Assembly (NCBI GenBank): GCA_013286425.1 | Contig: JABDFS010000035.1 | Span: forward strand, 1 to 34,529 | Origin: Bacteroidota bacterium | GTDB taxonomy: Bacteria; Bacteroidota; Bacteroidia; Chitinophagales; Chitinophagaceae | Direction of reading: 5' to 3' | DNA: 34,529 nt | Part shown: one piece after another, positions 25,267 through 34,283 of the stretch | Layout: every line of letters begins with the position of its first letter | Position numbering within the stretch: the stretch's first letter is position 1 | Made by a program: the position numbers and the translations under genes | The notes under the pieces: generated by a model | Seen by the model: only the letters and a program-made list of their open reading frames with translations | What the model was told of the DNA's origin: nothing | Databases searched by the model: none

Positions 25267-25653
25267 TCATGATTCGGTTCCCGGAGTATCTCCTGGTGCC
25301 GGTGTTGGTGCTTCAGATGGTGGAAGTGCTGTGTTTTCAAGAGCAGCATTTTTCACAATATTTTTGAGAACAGCTCTTCTTACTGCCTTCTTAACTATAG
25401 CTCTTTTTACTGCTTTTTTTACAATAGCTCTTTTTATTACTTTTTTAGCTATTGCTTTTTTTACTACTTTTTTTGCAATAGCTTTTTTAGCAGCCTTTTT
25501 AACTACAGCTTTTTTTATTGCTTTTTTTACAATAGCCTTCTTTATTACTTTTTTAGCTACTGCTTTCTTTACGACTGCTTTTTTTACAGCCTTCTTTATT
25601 ACTCTTTTAGCTACTGCTTTCTTTACTGCAGCTTTTTTAATTGCTTTTGCCAT
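25267..25653 (-). CDS. Lys/Ala-rich histone H1-like protein
   Basis: 128 residues, starting MAKAIKKAAVKKAV. Residues 1-~105 are built almost only from K, A, V, I and R in imperfect KKA-[VI]-xKK steps. The C-terminal tail is acidic/proline-rich (TALPPSEAPTPAPGDTPGTES). This composition matches the histone-H1-like / Hc1-type DNA-binding proteins found in Bacteroidota. The strongly cationic body should bind DNA or RNA non-specifically and help compact the nucleoid. Its DNA is a repetitive imperfect tandem array, prone to length change. It has its own promoter region in the 193-base gap upstream, though no clear -7 box was found there. Confidence 0.8.
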   Translation of the reverse strand: MAKAIKKAAVKKAVAKRVIKKAVKKAVVKKAVAKKVIKKAIVKKAIKKAVVKKAAKKAIAKKVVKKAIAKKVIKRAIVKKAVKRAIVKKAVRRAVLKNIVKNAALENTALPPSEAPTPAPGDTPGTES

Positions 25654-25846
25654 GATGAAAGATTTTCTGTTTATAGAAATGAATCGTTAAGATAAAACTG
25701 TTTTACAAATATTAATCATAAGGCAAAGAAAAATTTTACAGTTGTATACATTTTTTCAACGCGCTTAAAAAAAATTGCTTTTACAAGTTGGATTTTTATG
25801 ATCTGCAAAATGTTTTTTCCTTTATTAAAACCGGAATTTTTATTGG

Positions 25847-26671
25847 TTATTGTTGCGATAATGTGCCGGCAAAAAATGTATCTACTTTTTTATTGAATTC
25901 ATCTTTATGTTCTATCAAAGTTGGATGGCCTGAGTTTGGAACGATCCACAAAACTGCATTTGGAATATTGTGTGCTATGAGTGTTGTATGAGGCACTGGA
26001 ATAAGATCATGATCACCGCCAATAATTAAGGCAGGGCAATGAATAGTATGCAGATTACTTAAAGGAATATGCGGCTGCGTATAATCTAGCATGAACATTT
26101 TCCAGTCGTTTTTCTCTTTAGCCGTCGTGAATTTTTTATTATAAGATGTATCATAAGTCGCTACCATTTCTTTCCACAATGAAGGAATAAGCGCCGTTGA
26201 ATCGGGCCATAAGTTTGCGCCTGTTGAAGCCAGTTTTATTACTTTATCAGGATGACGAATAGCAAGCAGCAACGCATTAATACCACCATCACTCCATCCT
26301 AAAACATAAGCTGCTTTTATATGCAATGTATCAAGCAACGCACTGAAATCATCCGCCATCATTTCAAAACTTAAAGAGTCATTTGGATCTGTCGATTTTC
26401 CCTGGCTGCGGCTGTCAACAGCAATTACTTTATACTTCTCTGAAAAGTAAGGAATATTATTACTGAAAGCACTCATGCTTCCGCCGTTGCCATGAATCAT
26501 CAGCAAAGGTTTTCCTTCGCCATATATCTCACAATACATTTTTATACCGCGTATGTTGTAATATTTTCCGGCGGCTGCATTATCGCCGTATTTAATAGCT
26601 ATTTGCTGGCTGTAACATGCTGCTATTGGCAACACGCAAATCAAAAGACAATAAATAATTTTTTGCATCAT
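25847..26671 (-). CDS. Exported alpha/beta hydrolase
   Basis: 274 residues. The hydrophobic N-terminus (IIYCLLICVLPIAAC) is a signal peptide; IAAC could be a lipobox with Cys19, so it may be a lipoprotein. The alpha/beta hydrolase core shows an oxyanion-hole HGNGG (60-64), the nucleophile elbow GWSDGG (Ser127), the acid in GGDHDLIP (Asp220 or Asp222) and the catalytic His in NSGHPTLIEH (His249). Substrate unknown: likely a periplasmic or surface esterase/lipase-like enzyme. It is read divergently from the gene at 26744. The histone-like gene lies downstream on the same strand, 193 bases away. Confidence 0.85.
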   Translation of the reverse strand: MMQKIIYCLLICVLPIAACYSQQIAIKYGDNAAAGKYYNIRGIKMYCEIYGEGKPLLMIHGNGGSMSAFSNNIPYFSEKYKVIAVDSRSQGKSTDPNDSLSFEMMADDFSALLDTLHIKAAYVLGWSDGGINALLLAIRHPDKVIKLASTGANLWPDSTALIPSLWKEMVATYDTSYNKKFTTAKEKNDWKMFMLDYTQPHIPLSNLHTIHCPALIIGGDHDLIPVPHTTLIAHNIPNAVLWIVPNSGHPTLIEHKDEFNKKVDTFFAGTLSQQ

Positions 26672-26743
26672 GCAATTTATACCTAATGTAAACAGCTTGT
26701 AGTTTAAAATATATCGCCATTTTTGTATTGAAGAATACTATTT

Positions 26744-27178
26744 ATGCAGGTTCATAAAAAATCATCGGATGTAGATATTGTTAACGAAGTGCTGGAAGCA
26801 TGCATCATGGCTTATCCTGTTTCATCATTCGTAATCAGTATTTACCAGCAATATCAAAAACGTGGCAGCCTGAGTAAAAAACAACTGCAGGGCCTGTTAG
26901 GCAAAGCATCACAGATTGAAAATTTTTCACAATCAAAATTGGCAACGCTTGAAGCTGTAATTAAAAAAATGCCGAACAGGTTTAAATCGGAATTACCTGA
27001 AACAAAACCATTGTACGAAAAGGATAAAGTGGCAGGCGAACTGATTAATATAATCCTCGCAAAATATCCCCAACACAAAAGAGTTTTATTCCTGCAATCA
27101 AAGTATGAAACCAATCAACCGCTTTCTTTAATGGAAGTAGATGAACTCAAAAAATTTAAGCAACTGCTCAAGTTGTAA
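26744..27178 (+). CDS. Conserved-looking protein of unknown function with internal duplication
   Basis: 144 residues; I do not recognise a family. It is helical and charged, with no signal peptide or membrane segment, so it is probably cytoplasmic. It contains two similar halves: about residues 11-56 (NEVLEACIMAYP...YQQYQKRGSLS) and 96-142 (GELINIILAKYP...QSKYETNQPLS), with matching YP (24-25 and 108-109) and LS positions. It lies 62 bases before a YycJ-type metallo-hydrolase gene on the same strand and may share its transcript. No function can be given. Confidence 0.75.
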   Translation: MQVHKKSSDVDIVNEVLEACIMAYPVSSFVISIYQQYQKRGSLSKKQLQGLLGKASQIENFSQSKLATLEAVIKKMPNRFKSELPETKPLYEKDKVAGELINIILAKYPQHKRVLFLQSKYETNQPLSLMEVDELKKFKQLLKL

Positions 27179-27213
27179 CAAGCTTATATATGAAACCAGG
27201 AAACATGTTTTTT

Positions 27214-27228
27214 TAAACCGACGGTTTA
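27214..27228. promoter_or_regulatory. Palindrome just upstream of the YycJ-like gene
   Basis: TAAACCG-A-CGGTTTA is a perfect 15-base palindrome, directly followed by TTAATTTG (27229-27236), one base off the TAnnTTTG -7 box. It ends 12 bases before ATG 27241. It could be an operator or a short hairpin in the leader. There is no T-run, so it is not a terminator. Confidence 0.4.
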
Positions 27229-27240
27229 TTAATTTGCACC

Positions 27241-28074
27241 ATGCCTTTACATATTGCATCAATAAATTCCGGGAGCAACGGTAATTGTTATTATATAGGA
27301 AATGAAAATGAAGCTGTTTTAATTGATGCAGGCATTTCATGCAGGGAAACAGAAAAAAGAATGCGAAGGCTCGGGCTTTCTATGAAAAAAGTAAAAGCTG
27401 TTTTTATTTCACACGAACACAGCGATCATATTTCCGGGCTCGAATCAATTGCAGGCAAATACAAAACCCCGGTTTACATAACTGAAAAAACATTGTTCAA
27501 CTGCACTTTGCAAATAGCAAAAGATCAGGTGTTTCATTTTTCTTCCGGCGAAAGAATAAGAATAGGAAACCTTACTATAAAATCTTTTTTAAAGTTGCAT
27601 GACGCAAGTGATCCGCACAGTTTTATTGTGCAGGATAATGAAGGTGTTTGCATTGGTGTGTTCACCGATATTGGCAAAGCCTGTGAACAGGTTGTTTATC
27701 ACTTTAAACAATGCAATGCAATTTTTCTTGAATCTAATTATGATGAAGCAATGCTTGCTACAGGCAACTATCCGTATTTTTTAAAGCGCCGCATTACGGG
27801 TGATAATGGCCATCTTTCCAATACTGATGCGCTCAAACTTTTTTGTACACACAAAACAGAAAAGCTTACACACTTAATTCTTTCTCATCTTTCCAAAAAC
27901 AATAATTCACCCGAAGTAGTTGAGCATACATTTATGCCACATGCAGGCGCAACAAAAATTGTTGTTGCAAGTCGCTTTTGCGAAACTGAGTTGTATACAA
28001 TTCGTCGTTATGCAATTACTGAAACGATAACAACAACGTTCAGTACAAGCGTTACGCAGTTAAGCATGTTTTAA
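27241..28074 (+). CDS. YycJ/WalJ-type MBL-fold metallo-hydrolase
   Basis: 277 residues. The opening LHIASINSGSNGNCYYIG is typical of the YycJ subfamily. The zinc-binding SHEHSDHISG gives His58, His60, Asp62 and His63. Further ligands are likely His in KLHDASDPHS, Asp in FTDIGKA and His in LSHLSKNNNSP. YycJ/WalJ proteins of Gram-positives have been linked to cell division and DNA repair coordination; in Bacteroidota the role is not established. It appears complete and ends before the SusC gene with a 98-base gap. Confidence 0.9.
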   Translation: MPLHIASINSGSNGNCYYIGNENEAVLIDAGISCRETEKRMRRLGLSMKKVKAVFISHEHSDHISGLESIAGKYKTPVYITEKTLFNCTLQIAKDQVFHFSSGERIRIGNLTIKSFLKLHDASDPHSFIVQDNEGVCIGVFTDIGKACEQVVYHFKQCNAIFLESNYDEAMLATGNYPYFLKRRITGDNGHLSNTDALKLFCTHKTEKLTHLILSHLSKNNNSPEVVEHTFMPHAGATKIVVASRFCETELYTIRRYAITETITTTFSTSVTQLSMF

Positions 28075-28172
28075 TCTCCACACCGTCTGTATAAATAAAA
28101 TCGGTATTAAACTTAATAATCAATAATATCGCATTACACCTGCTGCAGATATTTTAAACTCAAGCTCCTGTT

Positions 28173-31100
28173 ATGAAAAATGTACAAACAAGCCTTATGA
28201 GAAAAGGCATCAAACATTTAGTATTATGTATGGCTGCATTTGCCATTATGTATTCCGCAAACGCGCGCGAACACATTAATCACCCCGAACAAACCGTTAC
28301 AGGAAAAGTAACAGACTCTGCAACCGGCCAGGCGCTTTCGCTGGTAAGCATTAAAGTGCAGGGGAAAAAAATTGCAACCACTACAGATCAGCAAGGTTCG
28401 TTTTCCATTGAAGCCACTGACAACGATGTGTTGGTTTTTTCTTACGTGGGATACAATAGCGTGTCTGTAAAAGTAGGTTCGCAAACAACTATTAATGTTG
28501 TAATGTCTACTACATCAAGTACGCTGCACGATGTAGTGGTTACGGCATTGGGCATTAGCAAAGCAAAGCGCAGTTTAGGTTATTCTGTAACTGAAGTAAA
28601 AGGAAATACTTTAACCGAGGCGCGCGACAACAATTTTGTAAACAGTCTTGAAGGAAGAGTTGCCGGCGTTAATGTAAGCGGCGTTGGAGCAGGGCCCAAT
28701 AGTCCTGCCAATGTTATTATTCGCGGCATTACTTCAATGACGGGCAGTAACCAGCCTTTATATGTGATGGATGGAATTCCGCTGATAAATAATAATTATG
28801 CAACAACAGATGTTCAATCAGGTTATGGCGGTAAAGATGGAGGCGATGGTATTGGCGATATCAATCCCGATGATATAGAAACAGTATCTGTATTGAAAGG
28901 TGCAGCAGCAACTGCTTTGTATGGTTATCGTGGTGCAAACGGGGTTGTGCTCATCACTACAAAAAAAGGAAAGAGCGGGCAAGGCATTGGCATTGAGCTT
29001 AACTCAAATTATGTATTGGAAAATGTTATAGATGAAACGGACTTTCAGCAAGTGTTCGGGCAAGGTTATAATGGTGCAAAACCAATAAGCCCGGAAGATG
29101 CTTTGGGTTCGATGGAATCAAGCTGGGGCGCTGCGCTTGATGGATCGCTCACACCACAATTCGATGGCGTGAGCCGTCCATATTCAGCAGTAGCAAAAGG
29201 TAATCTCAGCCGTTTTTATCAAACAGGTCAAACAGCAACCAATACCATTTCTTTCAATAAAAGTTTTGGCGATGCAGGTGCAACACGCATTTCTTTCAGC
29301 CATTTGAATAATGAAAGTTATGTTCCTAATGCAGGCCTTTTCCGTGCTACTTTCGGTCAAACAACGCAACTGAATTTTACAAAACATCTTGCGTTGGATA
29401 TGTCGTCTCAATATATTACAGAATATACAAGGAATGCACCCAATGTCGCAGATGCAGTAGGTAATCTTAACTGGGGACCGATGTTCGTTCCTGTTAACAT
29501 AAACATTACTACATTGGCAGGCCCGAATGGTGATGGAACTGATGCAAAAGGAAATGAATTAAATCCTTTTTCAGATGTATATACAACCAATCCTTATTTC
29601 GCTGCCTATAAATTCCAGGGCGCTATTCATCGTAACCGGTTTATTGGCTCTGCAAATTTGAAATATACCTTTGATAACGGCATTTTCATTGGCGGACAAA
29701 TAGCTTATGACTATGTAAATGACCGCAACACAAATGTTGACCCAATTGGCACAGGTTATTTGGTTGACCAGGGAATTAACGGTGATATGTCAGAACAAAA
29801 TGTAAAGCAAACAGAACTGAATGTTGATATAACTGCAGGCAAGGGCTTTAAGCTCAGCTCAGACTTTGCATTGAATGTTATGATTGGCGGCAACTTCAGA
29901 AAATCCCAACAGGAATATGTTACTGCTTCAGGACAAAACTTTGCCATACCTTTTTTATATAACATAGGCAATCTTGAAGATAAAAATTTAGGCTACGGAT
30001 TATATAACTCCGAATATCAATCATTGTATGGAAGCGCAGACTTGTCATACAAAAAATATTTATATCTAACGTTGACAGGCCGCAACGATTGGTACTCAAC
30101 ACTGGCGCCGGGGAAAATAAATTATCTCTATCCATCTGCTGATCTTTCATTTGTTTTCTCAGACCTGTTGCATATTCCAAACATGGATTTTGGAAAATTA
30201 AGATTGAGTTATGCTGATTTCGGCGGCGAAGCGGATGGTCCTTATCAAACATTACAAACCTATAGTATACAAGGCACGCTTGAAGTTCCAAATGGTACGT
30301 TCCCGGTTGGTGTTGCGGGAGGTACACAGGTACCAAACAGCGATTTAAAGCCATCATCAAAAAAAGAAATTGAAGCAGGTACCGAAATGGATTTTTTCAA
30401 GAACAGGCTAAAACTTGATCTTGCAGTGTATCAGAAAAAAGTTACTGATGATATTGTGCCGGTAACTATTGATTATACTTCCGGTTATTATACTGCGATA
30501 CTCAATGTAGGCGATTTAAGGTATAACGGTATTGAACTGGCTTTGGGCGGAACACCTGTGCGCAACCGGAACTTTAGCTGGGATGTAGATTTCAACGGAA
30601 CATATACCAATGGAAAAGTTTTATCGTTAGGCGATCTTTCTTACATACAATTAGGAACAGCAACACCCGATTGGGGTTCTGTTGCAGGCATTCAGCAAAT
30701 AGTAGGCGAAGCACCTTTACGCATAGTTGCATTAACACCCGAAACAGATGATAAAGGCCATATTGTTATAAATCCTGATTATGGAGCGCCTGATCCTGCC
30801 AATGCTGTACCGAAAGATTTTGGTTCAGCCCTCAGCCCGTGGGCTGCAGGCATTACCAATAGTTTCAAATACAAAAATTTTACGCTGTCATTTTTAATTG
30901 ATGGCAAGTTTGGCGGCAAAGTATTTTCCAACACAAACTTTGTTGCATATGTGCAAGGGCTTTCAAAAGAAACGGTACCAGGCCGGGATAAAACTTACGG
31001 CGATGACGGGCTTGCTCCTTCCGATTATTATGGCGATTGGGCCAATGCAAACCAGGGCATGTTTGTGTACGATGCAAGCTTTATAAAATTCAGGCAATTA

Positions 31101-31316
31101 ATTTTCGGATACGATTTTCCTACAAAATGGTTTCATAATAAAATACAAGGATTGCGGTTAAGTTTTGTATCGCGCAATGTATTTACTATTGTGAAGCACA
31201 CACCGAACATTGATCCTGAATCAAGTTATTCTGCTTCTATATTATCAACAGGGCTTGAATCTGCGCAGGTGCCTTATTCACGCACAACAGGCTTTAATCT
31301 TAATATCAAATTCTAA
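28173..31316 (+). CDS. SusC/RagA-family TonB-dependent outer-membrane transporter
   Basis: 1047 residues. Signal peptide (HLVLCMAAFAIMYSANA) then a carboxypeptidase-regulatory-like beta domain (VTGKVTDSATGQALSLVSI, ending VVMSTTSSTLHDVVVTALG, which carries the TonB-box-like segment). The plug follows with SLEGRVAGVNVSGVG, VIIRGITSM and the SusC hallmark QPLYVMDGIPL. A long beta-barrel ends in NLNIKF, with aromatic Phe last, as expected for BamA recognition. It should import a glycan or peptide with the lipoprotein SusD encoded 25 bases downstream. No glycoside hydrolase is beside it in the window, so the substrate cannot be named. ATG 28197 is an alternative start. Confidence 0.95.
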   Translation: MKNVQTSLMRKGIKHLVLCMAAFAIMYSANAREHINHPEQTVTGKVTDSATGQALSLVSIKVQGKKIATTTDQQGSFSIEATDNDVLVFSYVGYNSVSVKVGSQTTINVVMSTTSSTLHDVVVTALGISKAKRSLGYSVTEVKGNTLTEARDNNFVNSLEGRVAGVNVSGVGAGPNSPANVIIRGITSMTGSNQPLYVMDGIPLINNNYATTDVQSGYGGKDGGDGIGDINPDDIETVSVLKGAAATALYGYRGANGVVLITTKKGKSGQGIGIELNSNYVLENVIDETDFQQVFGQGYNGAKPISPEDALGSMESSWGAALDGSLTPQFDGVSRPYSAVAKGNLSRFYQTGQTATNTISFNKSFGDAGATRISFSHLNNESYVPNAGLFRATFGQTTQLNFTKHLALDMSSQYITEYTRNAPNVADAVGNLNWGPMFVPVNINITTLAGPNGDGTDAKGNELNPFSDVYTTNPYFAAYKFQGAIHRNRFIGSANLKYTFDNGIFIGGQIAYDYVNDRNTNVDPIGTGYLVDQGINGDMSEQNVKQTELNVDITAGKGFKLSSDFALNVMIGGNFRKSQQEYVTASGQNFAIPFLYNIGNLEDKNLGYGLYNSEYQSLYGSADLSYKKYLYLTLTGRNDWYSTLAPGKINYLYPSADLSFVFSDLLHIPNMDFGKLRLSYADFGGEADGPYQTLQTYSIQGTLEVPNGTFPVGVAGGTQVPNSDLKPSSKKEIEAGTEMDFFKNRLKLDLAVYQKKVTDDIVPVTIDYTSGYYTAILNVGDLRYNGIELALGGTPVRNRNFSWDVDFNGTYTNGKVLSLGDLSYIQLGTATPDWGSVAGIQQIVGEAPLRIVALTPETDDKGHIVINPDYGAPDPANAVPKDFGSALSPWAAGITNSFKYKNFTLSFLIDGKFGGKVFSNTNFVAYVQGLSKETVPGRDKTYGDDGLAPSDYYGDWANANQGMFVYDASFIKFRQLIFGYDFPTKWFHNKIQGLRLSFVSRNVFTIVKHTPNIDPESSYSASILSTGLESAQVPYSRTTGFNLNIKF

Positions 31317-31341
31317 TATTCATTTTGATAAACTTATTCAT

Positions 31342-32886
31342 ATGAAATCTAAATTGATATCTGTAATAGTTGTTACTGCTGTAATTTGTTTTACAGCCTG
31401 TAAAAAAGAACTTACCGATGTAAATAAAAATCCAACGGCTATTACTGCCGATCAGTACGATCCAAATTTGTTGCTTACTACTGTGCAGTTAATGTACACA
31501 GGCAGCACAGATTTTGGAGCAGAGAACTGGTATGTAAAATGGGGACAGGTTGCTGGTTTTATTCAGCATGTTGCTTCTACCAATACAGGGTTTTATTCAG
31601 GCGATAAATACCTGAACAGTGTGGGAAGCTTTGGCGTTTACTTCGATCATTCATACATATACCAGGTGCAGCCCATGATTGAATTGTATGAATTAACATT
31701 GAATAAACCGCAATATCAGAACCTGCACCAGATGGCGCGTATAATGAAGGCGCTTGTGTTTGAACGCATAACAGATCTGTATGGTGATATACCTTATTCG
31801 CAGGCTGGGCTTGGATATTATCAGCGCATCTACACGCCTGTATATGATAAGCAGCAGGATATTTATACAGATCTTTTAAAAGAAGTTTCACAGGCAACAG
31901 ACAGCCTGGATGAAAATGCTGATAAGCCAACAGGTGATGTTTTTTATGCTGCTGCAGATGACCAGATCGCACAATGGAAAAAATTCGGCAACACACTTTT
32001 GTTACGCATGGCAATGCGGTTAACAAAAGTTGATCCGGCAACAGCGCAGCAATATGTAAAACAGGTGCAGAACCAAACTATGCAAAGCAATGACGACAAT
32101 GCAATAGTGCAACATCAGGATGGTAATAATGTAACACAAAACCGCGATGCATGGAGCATTTACGGGCAGGATAGCGCAGACCTTAAACTATGCAGCACTT
32201 ATATTGATTTTCTGAAAAACAATAACGATCCGCGCCTGCCGGTTGTATCGTGGATATTTGCAACCGACGATAGAGATACTGCCAGCCAGCAAGGTTTACC
32301 ACCCGGTTATATTGTTGGTGGCAACAGGCCGCAATATGATATAAGAACCAGGCCTGACTATCCAGCAATGGGCATGCAGGGATATTCAAGATTGAGCGAT
32401 ATTATTTTAAACAATGAAGCGCCTGATCTGATATTAACGTATGCTGAATCTGAATTTTTGCTGGCTGATGCAGCAAAGCGTTGGGGCATTGGTAATGCAG
32501 AAGAACATTATAATAATGGTGTGCTGGCTGCTATTACAGAATGGGATGCATATGGCGATGCAGCTTTTATAAGTGATGATGATGCACAGGCGTACCTTGA
32601 TGCACATCCTTATGATGATGCCGACGGATTAAATCAGATCAATACACAATTTTGGGGAGCAACATTGATGAATGAATATGAATCGTGGTGCAACTGGCGC
32701 AGAACAGGTTATCCTGAATTAACGCCAACCAATTATCCAGGTAATGTAACCGGCGGCACAATTCCAAGAAGGCTGCAATATCCGCCAAGCCAGAAAATTA
32801 CTAATCCAGATAATTATAATAAAGCTGTTGCCAATTTAGCCGGCGGTGATAAATTAACCAGCAGAATGTGGATAGATCCTCAATAG
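31342..32886 (+). CDS. SusD/RagB-family nutrient-binding outer-membrane lipoprotein
   Basis: 514 residues from ATG 31342, 25 bases after the susC stop. That start gives MKSKLISVIVVTAVICFTACKKEL, a lipoprotein signal peptide with lipobox FTAC. Upstream in-frame codons lie inside susC. SusD-like features are a TPR-rich helical fold, VNKNPTAIT near the N-terminus, NWYVKWGQVAGFIQ, FERITDLYGDIPYSQAG and the C-terminal NEYESWCNWRRTGYPELTPT. The last block is typical of the SusD_2-like subgroup. It caps the SusC transporter at the cell surface and binds the substrate. Confidence 0.94.
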   Translation: MKSKLISVIVVTAVICFTACKKELTDVNKNPTAITADQYDPNLLLTTVQLMYTGSTDFGAENWYVKWGQVAGFIQHVASTNTGFYSGDKYLNSVGSFGVYFDHSYIYQVQPMIELYELTLNKPQYQNLHQMARIMKALVFERITDLYGDIPYSQAGLGYYQRIYTPVYDKQQDIYTDLLKEVSQATDSLDENADKPTGDVFYAAADDQIAQWKKFGNTLLLRMAMRLTKVDPATAQQYVKQVQNQTMQSNDDNAIVQHQDGNNVTQNRDAWSIYGQDSADLKLCSTYIDFLKNNNDPRLPVVSWIFATDDRDTASQQGLPPGYIVGGNRPQYDIRTRPDYPAMGMQGYSRLSDIILNNEAPDLILTYAESEFLLADAAKRWGIGNAEEHYNNGVLAAITEWDAYGDAAFISDDDAQAYLDAHPYDDADGLNQINTQFWGATLMNEYESWCNWRRTGYPELTPTNYPGNVTGGTIPRRLQYPPSQKITNPDNYNKAVANLAGGDKLTSRMWIDPQ

Positions 32887-32904
32887 GAATTAAGATATAA
32901 GAAA

Positions 32905-32972
32905 CAATAATCAATGCTCAATATTCAACACGTTTCATTAATTGAGAATTGTTTGTTGAATATTGATTATTG
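32905..32972. repeat. Large inverted repeat between susD and the acyltransferase gene
   Basis: CAATAATCAAT...ATTCAACA (32905-32930, interrupted by a 7-base bulge GCTCAAT) pairs with TGTTGAATATTGATTATTG (32954-32972). The A/T-rich arms resemble the TTGAATATTGAA-type intergenic repeats of Bacteroidota. It could fold into a long bulged hairpin that separates susCD mRNA from the next gene. Confidence 0.7.
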
Positions 32973-33027
32973 AATGTTTTTATTGATGTTACATTAACTA
33001 TTCAATATAGGATTTCATAAAAATTAC

Positions 33028-34164
33028 ATGAGCAACACAGAACTGCTGCAACAAAAGAAACGATTGCTTTCACTTGATTTTTTTCGCGGCTTAACAGTTG
33101 CTGCAATGATCCTCGTGAACAATCCCGGCGATTGGGATCATATATATGCACCGCTTGAGCATTCAAAATGGAATGGCTGTACGCCAACTGATCTTATCTT
33201 CCCTTTCTTTATGTTCATGGTGGGCGTTTCAATTGTGTATGCAATCAGTTCTAAAAAAGATGACAAAACCCAACACAAAAACATCATCTTAAAAGCATTA
33301 AAGCGGTCGGTAATTATTTATATAATATTTGCGGCTACCCATTTTTTATTCGCTTTTAGTTTCAGTCAATTTAGAATATTAGGCGTGTTGCCCCGCATTG
33401 CTATTGTATATTTTATTAGTGTGATCATTTATATCAAAACAAACTTTAAGCAAAGGCTATGGATATTTTCCATCATACTTATTCTGTATTGTTTTTTGAT
33501 GACAGTTGTACCTGTTCCTGGTTATGGATATGCTATTCTTGAACCTGGTAAAAATCTTGCTGCATGGCTGGATAATATTGTGCTCACACCTGCTCATATG
33601 TGGAGCGGAACAAAAACCTGGGATCCTGAAGGCGTTTTAAGTACGCTCCCTGCTATTGCAACCTGTCTATATGGAATAATGGTTGGCACAACTTTAAAGC
33701 GTACTAATTTAAACGAAGCAGAAAAAGTTGCATGGCTGTTAACCTTTGCGTGCCTCTCAATTATTATTGCATTGATATGGAATAACTGGTTTCCCATCAA
33801 CAAAGCATTATGGACAAGCTCTTTCGTTTTATATACGGGCGGACTTGCCACTGCAGGCCTTTCCATTTCTTACTGGCTGATTGATGTACAACAGCGCAAA
33901 AAATATATAAGGCCGTTTGTTGCGTATGGCGCAAATGCCATCACTGCTTATGTTGCGGCAGATGTTGTGCTCGCTGTATTAAGCTGGATTCACCTGGATC
34001 TTCATGGCAAAACAGTTAACCTGCAGGAATATTTATATCAAACCATATTCGTTCCCAATTTTTCTCCTATTAATGCATCGCTGGCAGGCGCCATAACCTA
34101 TGTTTTAATATTAATGGTGCCGATGCTGATATTGTACAGGAAGAAGATTTTTATTAAAGTATAA
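33028..34164 (+). CDS. NagX/HGSNAT-like membrane acyltransferase (DUF5009-type)
   Basis: 378 residues with about ten membrane helices. The N-terminal signature LSLDFFRGLTVAAMILVNNP and the H-x-x-W-N-G motif (His45, Trp48-Asn49-Gly50) followed by CTPTDLIFPFFMFMVGVSI match the family of human heparan-alpha-glucosaminide N-acetyltransferase and bacterial NagX/YeiB-like proteins. In the human enzyme a histidine in this region accepts the acetyl group; the equivalent role here is inferred. Known function of the family is transmembrane acetylation of amino sugars. It follows susCD after a 141-base gap containing the inverted repeat, so co-regulation is possible but not shown. Confidence 0.85.
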   Translation: MSNTELLQQKKRLLSLDFFRGLTVAAMILVNNPGDWDHIYAPLEHSKWNGCTPTDLIFPFFMFMVGVSIVYAISSKKDDKTQHKNIILKALKRSVIIYIIFAATHFLFAFSFSQFRILGVLPRIAIVYFISVIIYIKTNFKQRLWIFSIILILYCFLMTVVPVPGYGYAILEPGKNLAAWLDNIVLTPAHMWSGTKTWDPEGVLSTLPAIATCLYGIMVGTTLKRTNLNEAEKVAWLLTFACLSIIIALIWNNWFPINKALWTSSFVLYTGGLATAGLSISYWLIDVQQRKKYIRPFVAYGANAITAYVAADVVLAVLSWIHLDLHGKTVNLQEYLYQTIFVPNFSPINASLAGAITYVLILMVPMLILYRKKIFIKV

Positions 34165-34224
34165 AAGGTTAAAACAGCCCTGTTAGCCGGCCTAAGTTTA
34201 ACTATGTAATTTTTTTAGAATGTA

Positions 34225-34242
34225 TTTAGTAGTTTTACTAAA
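34225..34242. promoter_or_regulatory. Palindrome upstream of the Crp/Fnr-family gene
   Basis: TTTAGTA-GTTT-TACTAAA is a perfect inverted repeat with a 4-base spacer, 41 bases before ATG 34284. Its half-sites and spacing are of the sort used by Crp/Fnr dimers. Possible autoregulatory operator, unproved. Confidence 0.35.
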
Positions 34243-34283
34243 CATCAATTAACCCGTTTATAATTGTTGCTAACTTTTCTTAT

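Noticed and set aside
25267-25653. Repeat array considered as CRISPR or minisatellite
   Set aside because: The units are short and imperfect, have no spacers, and form one continuous reading frame.
25331-25690. Open frame of 119 codons on the + strand rich in Phe/Ala/Thr
   Set aside because: It is the mirror of the Lys/Ala-rich histone-like gene on the other strand; its low-complexity composition follows from that repeat.
29920-30360. 146-codon frame on the - strand inside susC
   Set aside because: Antisense shadow of the barrel domain; no recognisable motif.
31210-31341. N-terminal extension of the SusD frame
   Set aside because: It lies within the 3' end of susC and lacks any signal; the lipoprotein signal peptide begins at ATG 31342.
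31577-32041. 154-codon frame on the - strand inside susD
   Set aside because: Antisense shadow, Cys/His-rich by chance, with no family features.
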